DNA from: Dehalococcoidia bacterium | GTDB taxonomy: Bacteria; Chloroflexota; Dehalococcoidia; Lucifugimonadales; VXLM01 | Direction: 5' to 3' | NCBI GenBank assembly: GCA_009841605.1 | Contig: VXLM01000096.1 | Coordinates: forward strand, 1-35,982 | Length of the DNA stretch: 35,982 nucleotides | Made by a program: the position numbers and the translations under genes | Notes under the pieces: model-generated | The model's database searches: none | Told to the model about the DNA's origin: nothing | What the model saw: the letters and a program-made list of their open reading frames with translations, nothing else | In this document: in pieces, positions 1 to 6,657 of the stretch | How positions within the stretch are numbered: position 1 is the stretch's first letter | Layout of the letters: each line of letters begins with the position of its first letter

Positions 1-1133
1 TCGCGGTTGTGTTCGCGTTCGCCTTTCCGTTGCTGTTCACGCTTGGGTTTACCCTGGCGCTCGGCGGCATTCTGTCTGAGGACGAACCTCTGAAAATAAC
101 TTTGGTAACGCGAGAGGAAGGAGAGGGAAGCCTCAGTCGACAGATTATCGACGGACTGGCGGCGGGTGACACCTTCACGATTGAGGAGTTGGACTACGAT
201 GCGGCTCGCCAGGAAGTCGAGGCCGGAGCGTTGACCGGGTTCATCGCGTTTTCTGTCGGGTTCACGGACAGTCTCATGGGTGGGAACGGAACGGCTGTGC
301 TGGAGGTGGTAACAAACCCCGACGATCCTGAGGGCGCGGCTGCCCTTGAGGCGGTTGCGAATACCATCGCCCGACAGGTGTTGAACGCTCAACTGGCGGT
401 TCTTTCGGTGACTCTCCTTCCACCGGAAGCCGACCCCGTCACTGTCATGCAACGTCTTCCCGACTTTGCAGACCCGACTTCGGCACAACTTGTCAGCTTC
501 CCGGAGGAGCAGGTCGGGGAAAGAGAACGGCCGAACGCCAGCAACTTCACGCTGTCGGGATACCTGACGATGTTCATCTTCTTCGCTGCCGCCCTGAGCG
601 CCGAGGCCATCGCTCGTGAGCGAAAGAACCAGACGCTCGAACGCCTGCTCACCAACGGCGTCCTGAGGGAGTCGATCATCTTCGGGAAGTTCCTGATGGG
701 CGCCTACCGAGGGGTCATGCAGGTGGTCGTCCTGTGGGGCGTGGGAATCGTGGCATTCAGCATCGACATGGGCTCGTCTCCACTCGCCGTCATTCTCGTT
801 TCCCTGGCCATAGTGTTCACGTCCTCGGCCTTTGGCGTGATGCTGGCCGCGCTCGTTCGGACCGCCGAGGGGGCAAGCTCGGCTGGTGTGCTGGCGTCCC
901 TGGTGCTCGCGCCGCTTGGCGGCTCGTGGTGGCCGCTGTTCATCACGCCCGATTGGATGCAGGCCCTCGGTAAGCTCACTCCGCACGGGTGGGCAAACAC
1001 GGCGTTCAACAACCTCATGCTGTTCGACGCCGACTTCGGGGATGTGGTAATGAATATGGTGGCGGTGGCCGCCTTCGGCATCGTGTTCCTGATCGTGGCG
1101 TTTACTCGATTCAGGCTCTCGGACGTATCATAG
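1..1133 (+). CDS. ABC-2 type transporter permease, 5' end outside window
   Basis: This is the membrane subunit of an ABC exporter (ABC2_membrane_3 type). The reading frame is open to the left edge, and the first hydrophobic segment (AFAFPLLFTLGF) is the N-terminal membrane helix of this family, so the start codon lies upstream; the GTG at 9 is probably not a real start. After the first helix comes a soluble extracytoplasmic domain of roughly 170 residues, then five or six membrane segments. The cytoplasmic loop motif EAIARERKNQTLERLL, typical of ABC-2 permeases, sits about halfway along. The ATP-binding partner is not in the window and is probably just upstream. The substrate cannot be told from the sequence. 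The stop TAG is 38 bases before the next start, so the two genes may be cotranscribed. Confidence 0.85.
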   Translation, partial: AVVFAFAFPLLFTLGFTLALGGILSEDEPLKITLVTREEGEGSLSRQIIDGLAAGDTFTIEELDYDAARQEVEAGALTGFIAFSVGFTDSLMGGNGTAVLEVVTNPDDPEGAAALEAVANTIARQVLNAQLAVLSVTLLPPEADPVTVMQRLPDFADPTSAQLVSFPEEQVGERERPNASNFTLSGYLTMFIFFAAALSAEAIARERKNQTLERLLTNGVLRESIIFGKFLMGAYRGVMQVVVLWGVGIVAFSIDMGSSPLAVILVSLAIVFTSSAFGVMLAALVRTAEGASSAGVLASLVLAPLGGSWWPLFITPDWMQALGKLTPHGWANTAFNNLMLFDADFGDVVMNMVAVAAFGIVFLIVAFTRFRLSDVS

Positions 1134-1171
1134 GGGTTTGAAACATGGAAGCTACAAACTGGAGGAAAGGT

Positions 1172-1639
1172 ATGAAGTGGATTGGGGCGTCGGCTGAGCT
1201 TGTGATGGACCACCCCGTGGAGGCCGTGTGGGAGTTCGTGTCGAATATCGAGAACTTCGGAAGGTGGGTTGATGCAGTCCAGGAACCTAAATGGACTTCG
1301 GAGGGCGAGCGCGGAGTGGGTTCGACGTACGAGAGCGAGTATGTCTGGTCCGGAAAGACCAGCCACGTCGAATACGAAGTGACCGAATATGAGCAGCCGT
1401 CCAAATTCGGCTCCCGTACCACCGCGGGACGCTACCCCTACCAGGGGACTATCACGATTGAATAGGTGGAGGGTGGCACGAAGGTTACCCATGACATGAT
1501 GGCAGGATCGGACGGGGCGATTACGGCGTTCATGTTCACGTACTTGGGTTGGCTTCTTCGCCCGATGATGCGCAGTCGGCTGTTGAAAGAGCTTGAGACC
1601 ATGAGCGATGAGATTGGCCGGGACGCCGCGTCTGCCTAA
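1172..1639 (+). pseudogene. SRPBCC-family (polyketide cyclase/START-like) protein with in-frame amber stop
   Basis: This is a small ligand-binding fold protein of the SRPBCC/Polyketide_cyc2 type; the ligand is unknown. I prefer ATG 1172 over ATG 1145 because GGAGGAAAGG at 1161-1170 sits just before it and the product then begins MKWIGASAEL, as in the family. The first 97 codons carry the typical N-terminal half (HPVEAVWEFVSNIENFGRW, then GERGVGSTYESEY). A TAG at 1463-1465 stops translation after GTITIE, but the same frame continues with VEGGTKVTHDM and a C-terminal helix rich in Leu, Arg and Glu, to a TAA at 1637-1639. Together the halves make 155 codons, the usual family length. The change looks like a single base substitution, not a frameshift. 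It is either a recent pseudogene, a read error or amber readthrough; the sequence alone cannot decide. Confidence 0.75.
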
Positions 1640-1731
1640 ATGTGATGATCCAACCCTTGCCTGAAGGGAAAGAGCAAGGGGAGTCGCGGAATGCGCTTGC
1701 GCCTACAGGGAATTCGGGCTATCGTGTGGTC

Positions 1732-1998
1732 ATGGACATCTCGATCAACGAGCGAAATCTCGCTCACATCAAGCGCAAGATCGACTCCGGCAAGTATTCG
1801 TCGACTGATGACGTGCTGGACAGTGCGCTTTCATTGCTCGATGAACATGACGCCGAGTTGGAATCCGAGCTTGTCGACCTGCGCGAGAGTGTGCGGCGAG
1901 GCACTGAGCAGGCCGACGCGGGTCAAGTAGTATCCGCAGGCGAGGTGTTCCAGGAGCTTAGGCAGCGCAACGCCTCGTTGACCAAGCCGGGTAGATGA
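1732..1998 (+). CDS. ParD-like antitoxin (type II toxin-antitoxin)
   Basis: An 88-residue protein with a ParD/CC2985-type ribbon-helix-helix N terminus (MDISINERN, then IDSGKYSSTDDVLDSAL), followed by an acidic helical tail (DEHDAELESELVDLRESV) that would wrap the toxin. Family members start at exactly this point, which is why I chose ATG 1732 over the in-frame starts 90 bases upstream; no good ribosome-binding site precedes either. The stop overlaps the toxin start by four bases (ATGA at 1995-1998), the standard coupling in such pairs. The protein should neutralise the toxin and repress its own operon by analogy with the family. A 7-base inverted repeat (1654-1660 with 1674-1680) lies upstream, but I could not identify the operator with confidence. 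Confidence 0.85.
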   Translation: MDISINERNLAHIKRKIDSGKYSSTDDVLDSALSLLDEHDAELESELVDLRESVRRGTEQADAGQVVSAGEVFQELRQRNASLTKPGR

Positions 1999-2291
1999 GC
2001 CGCTGCGTCTTTACTCTTGAAGCCCGCGCCGATCTCCGGCAGATCCATGATTATATTGCGCAGGGAAGCCCTGCCAATGCGCTTCGCTTCGTTGACCGGC
2101 TGGAGGATCATTGCACCCGGCTTGCGGACCATCCGCGAATGGGGATAGCCCGCCCGGAGTTCGGTCCAGACCATCGCAGCTTTTTTGTGCCCGGGACTCG
2201 ATACGTCATTATCTATCGTCCCACTGGCAACGGCGTTGAGATTATACACGTGCGTCACGGGAGCCAAGATCTGCGCCGGCTGTTTGAATAG
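1995..2291 (+). CDS. ParE/RelE-superfamily toxin
   Basis: A 98-residue protein of the ParE/RelE fold. The N-terminal half has the usual pattern (TLEARADLRQIHDYIAQ, then ANALRFVDRLEDHC), a Gly-Ile-Ala-Arg-Pro-Glu turn follows, and the C terminus has the beta hairpin RYVIIYRP and VEIIHVRHGSQDLRRLF. The closing HVRHGSQD matches ParE better than RelE, so DNA gyrase is a likelier target than the ribosome, though this is only family inference. Translation is coupled to the antitoxin through a four-base overlap. It converges with the aldo/keto reductase gene, leaving 23 bases between stops. Confidence 0.87.
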   Translation: MSRCVFTLEARADLRQIHDYIAQGSPANALRFVDRLEDHCTRLADHPRMGIARPEFGPDHRSFFVPGTRYVIIYRPTGNGVEIIHVRHGSQDLRRLFE

Positions 2292-2314
2292 TCTGACAAG
2301 CAGTTCTATTCACA

Positions 2315-3184
2315 TTAGACCGGAGACGGTGAAACACCCACGCTATCAATGCGTCGCTTTGCCTCGGCGTACACGTCGTCGGGCAGGGGGCCGCGCAGCA
2401 TCGCGTCTATGTTCTCCCGCAGGTGAGCAGGGTTGGTGGTTCCCACGAGGTTGCAGTGGGCGGACGGAAGGCTCGTCACGAAGCGCAGGACGAACGCCGT
2501 ACGACTTTCGCCGTCCTCGCGCAACTCGTCGAGGCCGGCATCCTCGAACGCATGCCACTCGGACGAGCTTCCCTTGCCGACGCCGGGCTCCCCTAGCGCC
2601 ACGCCGCCTCTGATGAGAATGCCCGCCCCGGATTCGGCCGCTTTCGTGATCCACTCCTCATGGGTGCGGTCGAGGGCCGAATAAGGGAGCTGGAAGATGT
2701 CAAACACGCCCCACTCGATGAACGTCGGCAGGTGAGGCAGGTTCGTCGATACACCGATCCAATTGACCAGTCCCTGCTCCCGCATCTCCACCAGAGCCTC
2801 GACCGTACCGTTCTGCTCGAAGTCTTGCACGCTCCCGCCGTGCGTCTGCATGATGTCGATGCGGTCGGTCTTCAGGCGTTCGAGGCTCTCGTCAAGCCCG
2901 CGAAAGAGATTGTCGCGCGACCAGCTATGTCCTCTCGGAGAGCAGCCGCACTTGGTGGAAACGGTCACTTCGGAGTACCTGTCGGAAATCGCGAGGCCGA
3001 TCATCTCCTCGCTGTTCCCATAGTCGTTGGCGGTATCGATCAGGTTGATGCCGGAATCGACGACGCGGCGTACCATAGCCCGGTTCTCTTCTTCCGTCAT
3101 CGGCTTGCGATGACCCGCGCCGTAGCCGAGGCGAGTGACTTCGAGCCCCGTTCGTCCGAGCACTGCCGTTGGGAGCTCTGTCAC
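2315..3184 (-). CDS. Aldo/keto reductase (paralogue 1)
   Basis: An NAD(P)H-linked TIM-barrel oxidoreductase of 289 residues. The AKR catalytic tetrad is visible as Asp50 (LIDTA), Tyr55 (NDYG), Lys78 (VSTKCG) and His115 (MQTHGG). The start is GTG at 3184, sharing four bases (GTGA) with the stop of the upstream ROK kinase, so the two are translationally coupled and probably act on related sugars. The closest relative in the window is the reductase at 16663-17577: the first twenty or so residues and the C-terminal [12 protein letters not shown] stretch are almost the same. By family it resembles aldose 1-dehydrogenases such as L-galactose or L-fucose dehydrogenase, but the substrate is not proven. 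Confidence 0.88.
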   Translation of the reverse strand: MTELPTAVLGRTGLEVTRLGYGAGHRKPMTEEENRAMVRRVVDSGINLIDTANDYGNSEEMIGLAISDRYSEVTVSTKCGCSPRGHSWSRDNLFRGLDESLERLKTDRIDIMQTHGGSVQDFEQNGTVEALVEMREQGLVNWIGVSTNLPHLPTFIEWGVFDIFQLPYSALDRTHEEWITKAAESGAGILIRGGVALGEPGVGKGSSSEWHAFEDAGLDELREDGESRTAFVLRFVTSLPSAHCNLVGTTNPAHLRENIDAMLRGPLPDDVYAEAKRRIDSVGVSPSPV

Positions 3185-4086
3185 GTTGCCTCCCCTGACG
3201 CGGTGAGCGCCATCTCCGCAAGCCCGAACGCTCCAGCGATGCCGGAGTCGTCGCCGAGCGCAGGCGGAACGACGTAGTCGTCCAAGGCGTTCACGATCTT
3301 CTCCGTTACCCCGTAGCCGTGCAGCAACTCTACCACACGCTCCCGTATCATCGGAAAGAGGTGGCGCTGTTCCATAACTCCGCCTCCAACGACGATCCGT
3401 TGCGGCGATAAGACCAGCACGATGTTGGCGATGCCGGCGGCCAGGTATTCCGCCTCGAGTGCCCAGGCCGGATGGTCTTCCGGAAGCGACTCACCCGGTA
3501 TTCCCCAACGCAACTCAATCGCTGGGCCTGCCGCGAGACCTTCAAAACAGTCTCCGTGATATGGGCAAAATCCCTCGAATGGGTCGCTCTCTCGGTCGTG
3601 GGGTATGCGGACGTGACCCATTTCGGGGTGACTCGCCCCATGCACCGGACGACTCGCCACAACGGCGCCCCCTCCGATACCCGTGCCGACCGTGATGTAC
3701 ACAAGGCTGTCCAGTCCGACGCCCGCTCCCCAGCGATGTTCGCCGAGCGCGGCGGCGTTCACGTCGGTGTCGAGTGCGACGGGCAGGTCAAGTGCTTGTT
3801 GAATAGGACCAAGCAAATCGGTGTTCGGCCAGCCTGGCTTCGGGGTGTCCAGCACGTACCCGTAGGTCGGCGAGTCGTCTTGCAGATCGAGCGGGCCGAA
3901 CGATCCGACTCCAACGGCGGATAAGGGAGTCTCGCGGTGATGTCGAAGAAGAAAGTCGTTGACTTCTGCCAGCGTTTCGGCAGGCATGGTCGTTGGGATG
4001 CGTACTCGATCGCGAATGTCATGCGGCCCCGTTCCGACCGCGCAGATGACCTTGCTGCCGCCCGTCTCTATTGCGCCGAAGAGCAT
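3181..4086 (-). CDS. ROK-family sugar kinase (fructokinase-like)
   Basis: A cytoplasmic ATP-dependent sugar kinase of about 301 residues when started at ATG 4086 ([12 protein letters not shown]); an in-frame start 36 bases upstream exists but precedes the usual N terminus. The ATP-binding loop is GAIETGGSK, the sugar-binding segment [11 protein letters not shown] holds the likely catalytic Asp108, and the glycine-rich loop VGTGIGGG follows. HPEMGH (153-158) and CPYHGDC (174-180) match the zinc site of ROK fructokinases, and the EGLAAGPA motif after it is also typical. It has no helix-turn-helix, so it is a kinase and not a NagC-like repressor. It is the first gene of a two-gene unit with aldo/keto reductase 1. 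Confidence 0.88.
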   Translation of the reverse strand: MLFGAIETGGSKVICAVGTGPHDIRDRVRIPTTMPAETLAEVNDFLLRHHRETPLSAVGVGSFGPLDLQDDSPTYGYVLDTPKPGWPNTDLLGPIQQALDLPVALDTDVNAAALGEHRWGAGVGLDSLVYITVGTGIGGGAVVASRPVHGASHPEMGHVRIPHDRESDPFEGFCPYHGDCFEGLAAGPAIELRWGIPGESLPEDHPAWALEAEYLAAGIANIVLVLSPQRIVVGGGVMEQRHLFPMIRERVVELLHGYGVTEKIVNALDDYVVPPALGDDSGIAGAFGLAEMALTASGEAT

Positions 4087-4269
4087 GAGAGTGAGTATTG
4101 GGGAGGGTGTCTGATAAGTCAATCGAAACCCCTATCCGGCCCCGATTTGACAACACAGAACATAAGTCCTACCATACCAAATGCGGCAATCAGAACTACT
4201 CCTCTCCCGTTGTGGGCTGACAGGGGTAGGTAAAATGGGTTTGTAGCTATGATTTTGTCCCGTATCTCT

Positions 4270-4296
4270 GTCATTCCGAGCGTAGCGAGGAATCTA
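4270..4296. repeat. Short palindromic intergenic repeat (TCATTCCGAGCG type)
   Basis: The sequence reads TCATTCCGAGCGTAGCGAGG followed by AATCT. The GAGCG/CGTAGCGAGG core is imperfectly palindromic. Very similar elements are scattered between genes of many bacteria, including Chloroflexota. No mobility gene accompanies it. The family assignment is from memory of the motif, not from a search. Confidence 0.5.
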
Positions 4297-4358
4297 AAAT
4301 GTTGTGCCTTCGTCATTTGGGCCATTGAAAAAGTAGGTAGGGATGAGTACCAGCATAT

Positions 4359-4431
4359 CCCCTCTCCCTTGACGGGAGAGGGCTGGGGTGAGGGTTAGAG
4401 CCTGCCCCGGCGAAGGCCGGGTGAGGGTGAA
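4359..4431. repeat. Inverted-repeat element (CCCTCTCCC/GGGAGAGGG type)
   Basis: CCCTCTCCCTTGACGGGAGA begins a hairpin with a near-perfect 9-base stem around TTGAC, followed by GGCTGGGGTGAGGG, then a related GCCCCGGCGAAGGCCGGGTG segment and a second GTGAGGGTG. This is a widespread short intergenic repeat in high-GC bacteria. A similar but separate hairpin (CTCCCCCC/GGAGGGAG) follows the ggt gene at 11806-11835. Confidence 0.55.
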
Positions 4432-4546
4432 TACCCACCGCAAAACTTTACAATAACAAGCCAAATGTCCCAAAATGTCCCACCATGCCACAAATTTCAA
4501 ATTTTGCCCTCGTTGTGGCAACGCTGTCGGGCTCCGTGTCAGTCCG

Positions 4547-4610
4547 CCTCGCGAGCAGCTCCTCTCCCCTTGGTCAGCGCGACGCTCTGCGTTCGCGGGA
4601 ATGACGGTGC
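4547..4610. repeat. Degenerate intergenic repeat (CGCGGGAATGACGG type)
   Basis: GCTCCTCTCCCCTTGGTCAG is followed by CGCGACGCTCTGCGTTCGCG and GGAATGACGG. The right part is the 'TCATTCCCGCG' intergenic repeat in reverse orientation, and the left part looks like half of the CCCTCTCCC element. It appears to be a composite of two broken repeats. Confidence 0.4.
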
Positions 4611-4840
4611 GGGTGGTATGCCAGCCTACCAACATATCGAGCGGTATCACACTGAGTTGGAGCGGTTGATCGTATTTGGCGGCTCGGACCATAAACTGAG
4701 CATCCGTCCCGCCTGTCAAAAGTGGAGGGGATGCGGAGATTGGGGCGGTGAGAGGGGAATGGATTTCGCATGTTCTTTACGGTCCGTGATAACATGTGAC
4801 CACAAGTGAAAGACAACAAAATCACATTGGTGGTTGTAAC

Positions 4841-5122
4841 ATGACTACATACAGCATACGAGAGTTCAAGGCTAGAACGAGTGAGATACTCCGGGGTCTT
4901 GATTCAGGGGAAGAAGTCATCATCACTCGTCGGGGCAAGCCGTGCGGCAAACTCGTCTCCGTGCCGTCGGAGTCGGAGGCAAAGCCTTCGCTCAGCGCGC
5001 TGAGAGGCGGGTTGCGTCAGTTGCCGGAGGCGGCCTACGAGGACTTTCTTGGGATCAAGGCGGTGTGGGAACGCGGGGCTGTGGGACCTGACTCGGCGCA
5101 GGACGCCCATGGAGGAAGATAA
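4841..5122 (+). CDS. Phd/YefM-type antitoxin
   Basis: A 93-residue antitoxin. The N-terminal Phd/YefM DNA-binding fold is clear: MTTYSIREFKARTSEILRGL, then GEEVIITRRGKPCGKLV. The remaining 45 residues form the toxin-binding tail. ATG 4841 is chosen because the family begins at this MTTYSI segment; the open frame extends 45 bases further upstream without a plausible start. The last 14 bases overlap the start of the downstream PIN-domain gene, so the two are coupled. The pairing of a Phd-type antitoxin with a PIN toxin is common. Autorepression is expected from the family, but no operator was identified with confidence. Confidence 0.87.
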   Translation: MTTYSIREFKARTSEILRGLDSGEEVIITRRGKPCGKLVSVPSESEAKPSLSALRGGLRQLPEAAYEDFLGIKAVWERGAVGPDSAQDAHGGR

Positions 5123-5513
5123 TCCCCGGTTCGTGGTGGATACGCATGCCTTGTGGTGGTACTTGCGTTCGCCTGAGCGTCTGTCCATCGCGGCGGCGGC
5201 CGTGTTTCGTCTTGCCGAGACGGGAAATGCGATCATTGTCGTTCCCGCGATAGTGGTCGCGGAGTTCTATTTCCTCTCGGCAAAACTGGGGCAGCCGCTT
5301 GTTCCCGCCGACCTGCTGGACACGCTTTCTTCCGTCGGCGGCATCGAACTATCCGACCTCGGCAGAGCACAGCTTGAAAATCTCGACCGATTTCCTGAGA
5401 TTTCCGAGATGCACGATAAGCTCATCGCTGCCGAATCCATCGTGTTGGACGCGCCGGTGGTGTCCCGAGACGAGAAGATCGCGGCATCCGCCCGCGTGGC
5501 TTCGGTCTGGTAG
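5109..5513 (+). CDS. PIN-domain ribonuclease toxin (VapC-like)
   Basis: A 134-residue PIN-domain protein, predicted to cleave RNA with bound Mg2+ or Mn2+. The acidic active-site residues are all visible: Asp in FVVDTHALWW, Glu in VVAEFYFL, Asp in MHDKLIAAE and Asp in VSRDEKI. WWYL after the first Asp places it in the group usually annotated as 'type II toxin VapC, PIN domain' paired with Phd-type antitoxins. ATG 5109 is used because the PIN fold begins about ten residues later and a longer form would overlap more of the antitoxin. Confidence 0.88.
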   Translation: MEEDNPRFVVDTHALWWYLRSPERLSIAAAAVFRLAETGNAIIVVPAIVVAEFYFLSAKLGQPLVPADLLDTLSSVGGIELSDLGRAQLENLDRFPEISEMHDKLIAAESIVLDAPVVSRDEKIAASARVASVW

Positions 5514-5596
5514 TTTCCCCACGACAGGATGGGCTTGAAGCCGGCCCTGCGAAGTCGGGGTGTCCGAGGTTGTGGGTGTGTTTACCCTCAGGGTGA

Positions 5597-5625
5597 TTGA
5601 CTTCAACTCAACTCGGCCTGATAAT
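5597..5625 (+). promoter_or_regulatory. Sigma70-type promoter for the PhyH-CocE-pgi group
   Basis: TTGACT (5597-5602) and GATAAT (5620-5625) are separated by exactly 17 bases. They match the -35 and -10 consensus at five of six positions each. Transcription would begin about 5632, leaving a leader of about 40 bases before ATG 5671. No terminator separates the next three genes. Confidence 0.65.
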
Positions 5626-5670
5626 CTGTCTTGATAGTCCTGAATCCTCGTTCATGTTTGGAGCAGCGAT

Positions 5671-6642
5671 ATGCAAGGCATCGATAAGCAGACGGTTCTG
5701 GACGAGTTCGACGAACAGGGGTTCGTCGTTATGGAAGGTCTTCTCGACCCCGAGGAAGACATCCGGCCAGTCGTCGACGAGTACGGGGATTTACTCGACT
5801 GGTTGTCGCGGAAGTGGCATGAGGAAGGAAAGCTCACGGATACGTTCGAGGACCTGCCGTTCGCTGAGCGACTGACCGAGGTGGCGAGAGAGTCGGAGGG
5901 AGAGTATTACAACTACTTCGACATCTCGCTCCCTCAGAGCTCCATCGAGCCCGACACTCCCATGCACACGGGGCCGAGGGCCTTCGAGCTTCTCAGGAAC
6001 GAGCGGTTGCTGGACGCGGTCGAAATGTTCATTGGGCCGGAGATCTTCTGCAACCCCGTCCAACACACACGCATTAAACCGCCTGTAGCAGTTCTCCCGG
6101 AGGGCAAGCGTTTACACGCCGGCATAGCCATGACCCCGTGGCACCAGGACATCGGCGTCGTCACGGAGGAGGCCGACGAGAGCGACATGCTGACCGTCTG
6201 GCTTCCGGTCACGGAGGCCACCGAGGAGAACGGGTGCCTGACCGTCGTGCCTGGCAGCCACAGGCATGGGCTCGACCTTCACTGTGTTGCGCCGAGCGGC
6301 AAGATGGGGATTCCCGACGAGAACATTTCGCCCGACCATATTGCCCTGCCCATGAAGCCCGGCGACGTGCTGTTCATGACGAAGTACACCCAGCACGGCT
6401 CCCTCGAAAACGTCTCCGACACCATCCGCTGGAGCTTCGACCTGCGCTACAACCCGGTGGGGCAGGCGACCGGACGCGCGTGGTTCCCGGGGTTCATCGC
6501 CCGCAGCCGGTCGAATCCCGACAGCGAGCTCCATGACCCCGAACGGTGGGCCGAAAGGTGGTTCATCGCCCGTGACGATCTCGCCGCCTCCAGGACGCCG
6601 GAGTTCCGCCGCTGGGACCCCGACGACCCCCTCTGCGCGTAG
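5671..6642 (+). CDS. Phytanoyl-CoA dioxygenase (PhyH) family protein
   Basis: A 323-residue Fe(II)/2-oxoglutarate-dependent oxygenase of the PhyH family. The iron-binding triad is His158 and Asp160 in the WHQD motif and His242 in TQHGSLEN; Arg253 (DTIRWSFD), eleven residues after the last His, should bind 2-oxoglutarate. VVPGSHRHG between them is the usual PhyH turn. ATG 5671 has GGAG nine bases upstream. Such enzymes hydroxylate varied small molecules; the substrate here is unknown. It is the first gene of a plus-strand group, 15 bases before the CocE-type hydrolase. Confidence 0.9.
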   Translation: MQGIDKQTVLDEFDEQGFVVMEGLLDPEEDIRPVVDEYGDLLDWLSRKWHEEGKLTDTFEDLPFAERLTEVARESEGEYYNYFDISLPQSSIEPDTPMHTGPRAFELLRNERLLDAVEMFIGPEIFCNPVQHTRIKPPVAVLPEGKRLHAGIAMTPWHQDIGVVTEEADESDMLTVWLPVTEATEENGCLTVVPGSHRHGLDLHCVAPSGKMGIPDENISPDHIALPMKPGDVLFMTKYTQHGSLENVSDTIRWSFDLRYNPVGQATGRAWFPGFIARSRSNPDSELHDPERWAERWFIARDDLAASRTPEFRRWDPDDPLCA

Positions 6643-6657
6643 TCCCCACTTTAGTTC

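Larger units (their letters stand above)
4087..4840. other. Gene-poor intergenic region built of short repeats
   Basis: About 750 bases lie between the divergently arranged sugar kinase and Phd/PIN module. I see no convincing gene. Open frames here, such as 4119-4325 and 4294-4719 on the minus strand, are translations of repeat sequence (for example RFLATLGMTE and LTPALSRQGRG). The stretch holds three known-looking intergenic repeat motifs listed separately, an 8-base inverted repeat (4486-4493 with 4513-4520) and a doubled AAATGTCCC near 4463-4480. The right end should contain the toxin-antitoxin promoter; TTCGCA at 4765-4770 and GATAAC at 4788-4793, 17 bases apart, are a weak candidate. Confidence 0.6.

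Noticed and set aside
1466..1639. Separate small gene after the SRPBCC stop
   Set aside because: The GTG at 1466 abuts the stop and the sequence continues the SRPBCC domain, so it is the second half of one broken gene.
4119..4325. Minus-strand open frame of 68 codons
   Set aside because: The translation RFLATLGMTE comes from the TCATTCCGAGCG repeat, a frequent false gene.
4294..4719. Minus-strand open frame of 141 codons
   Set aside because: It reads through several repeats (LTPALSRQGRG) and has no domain or start signal.
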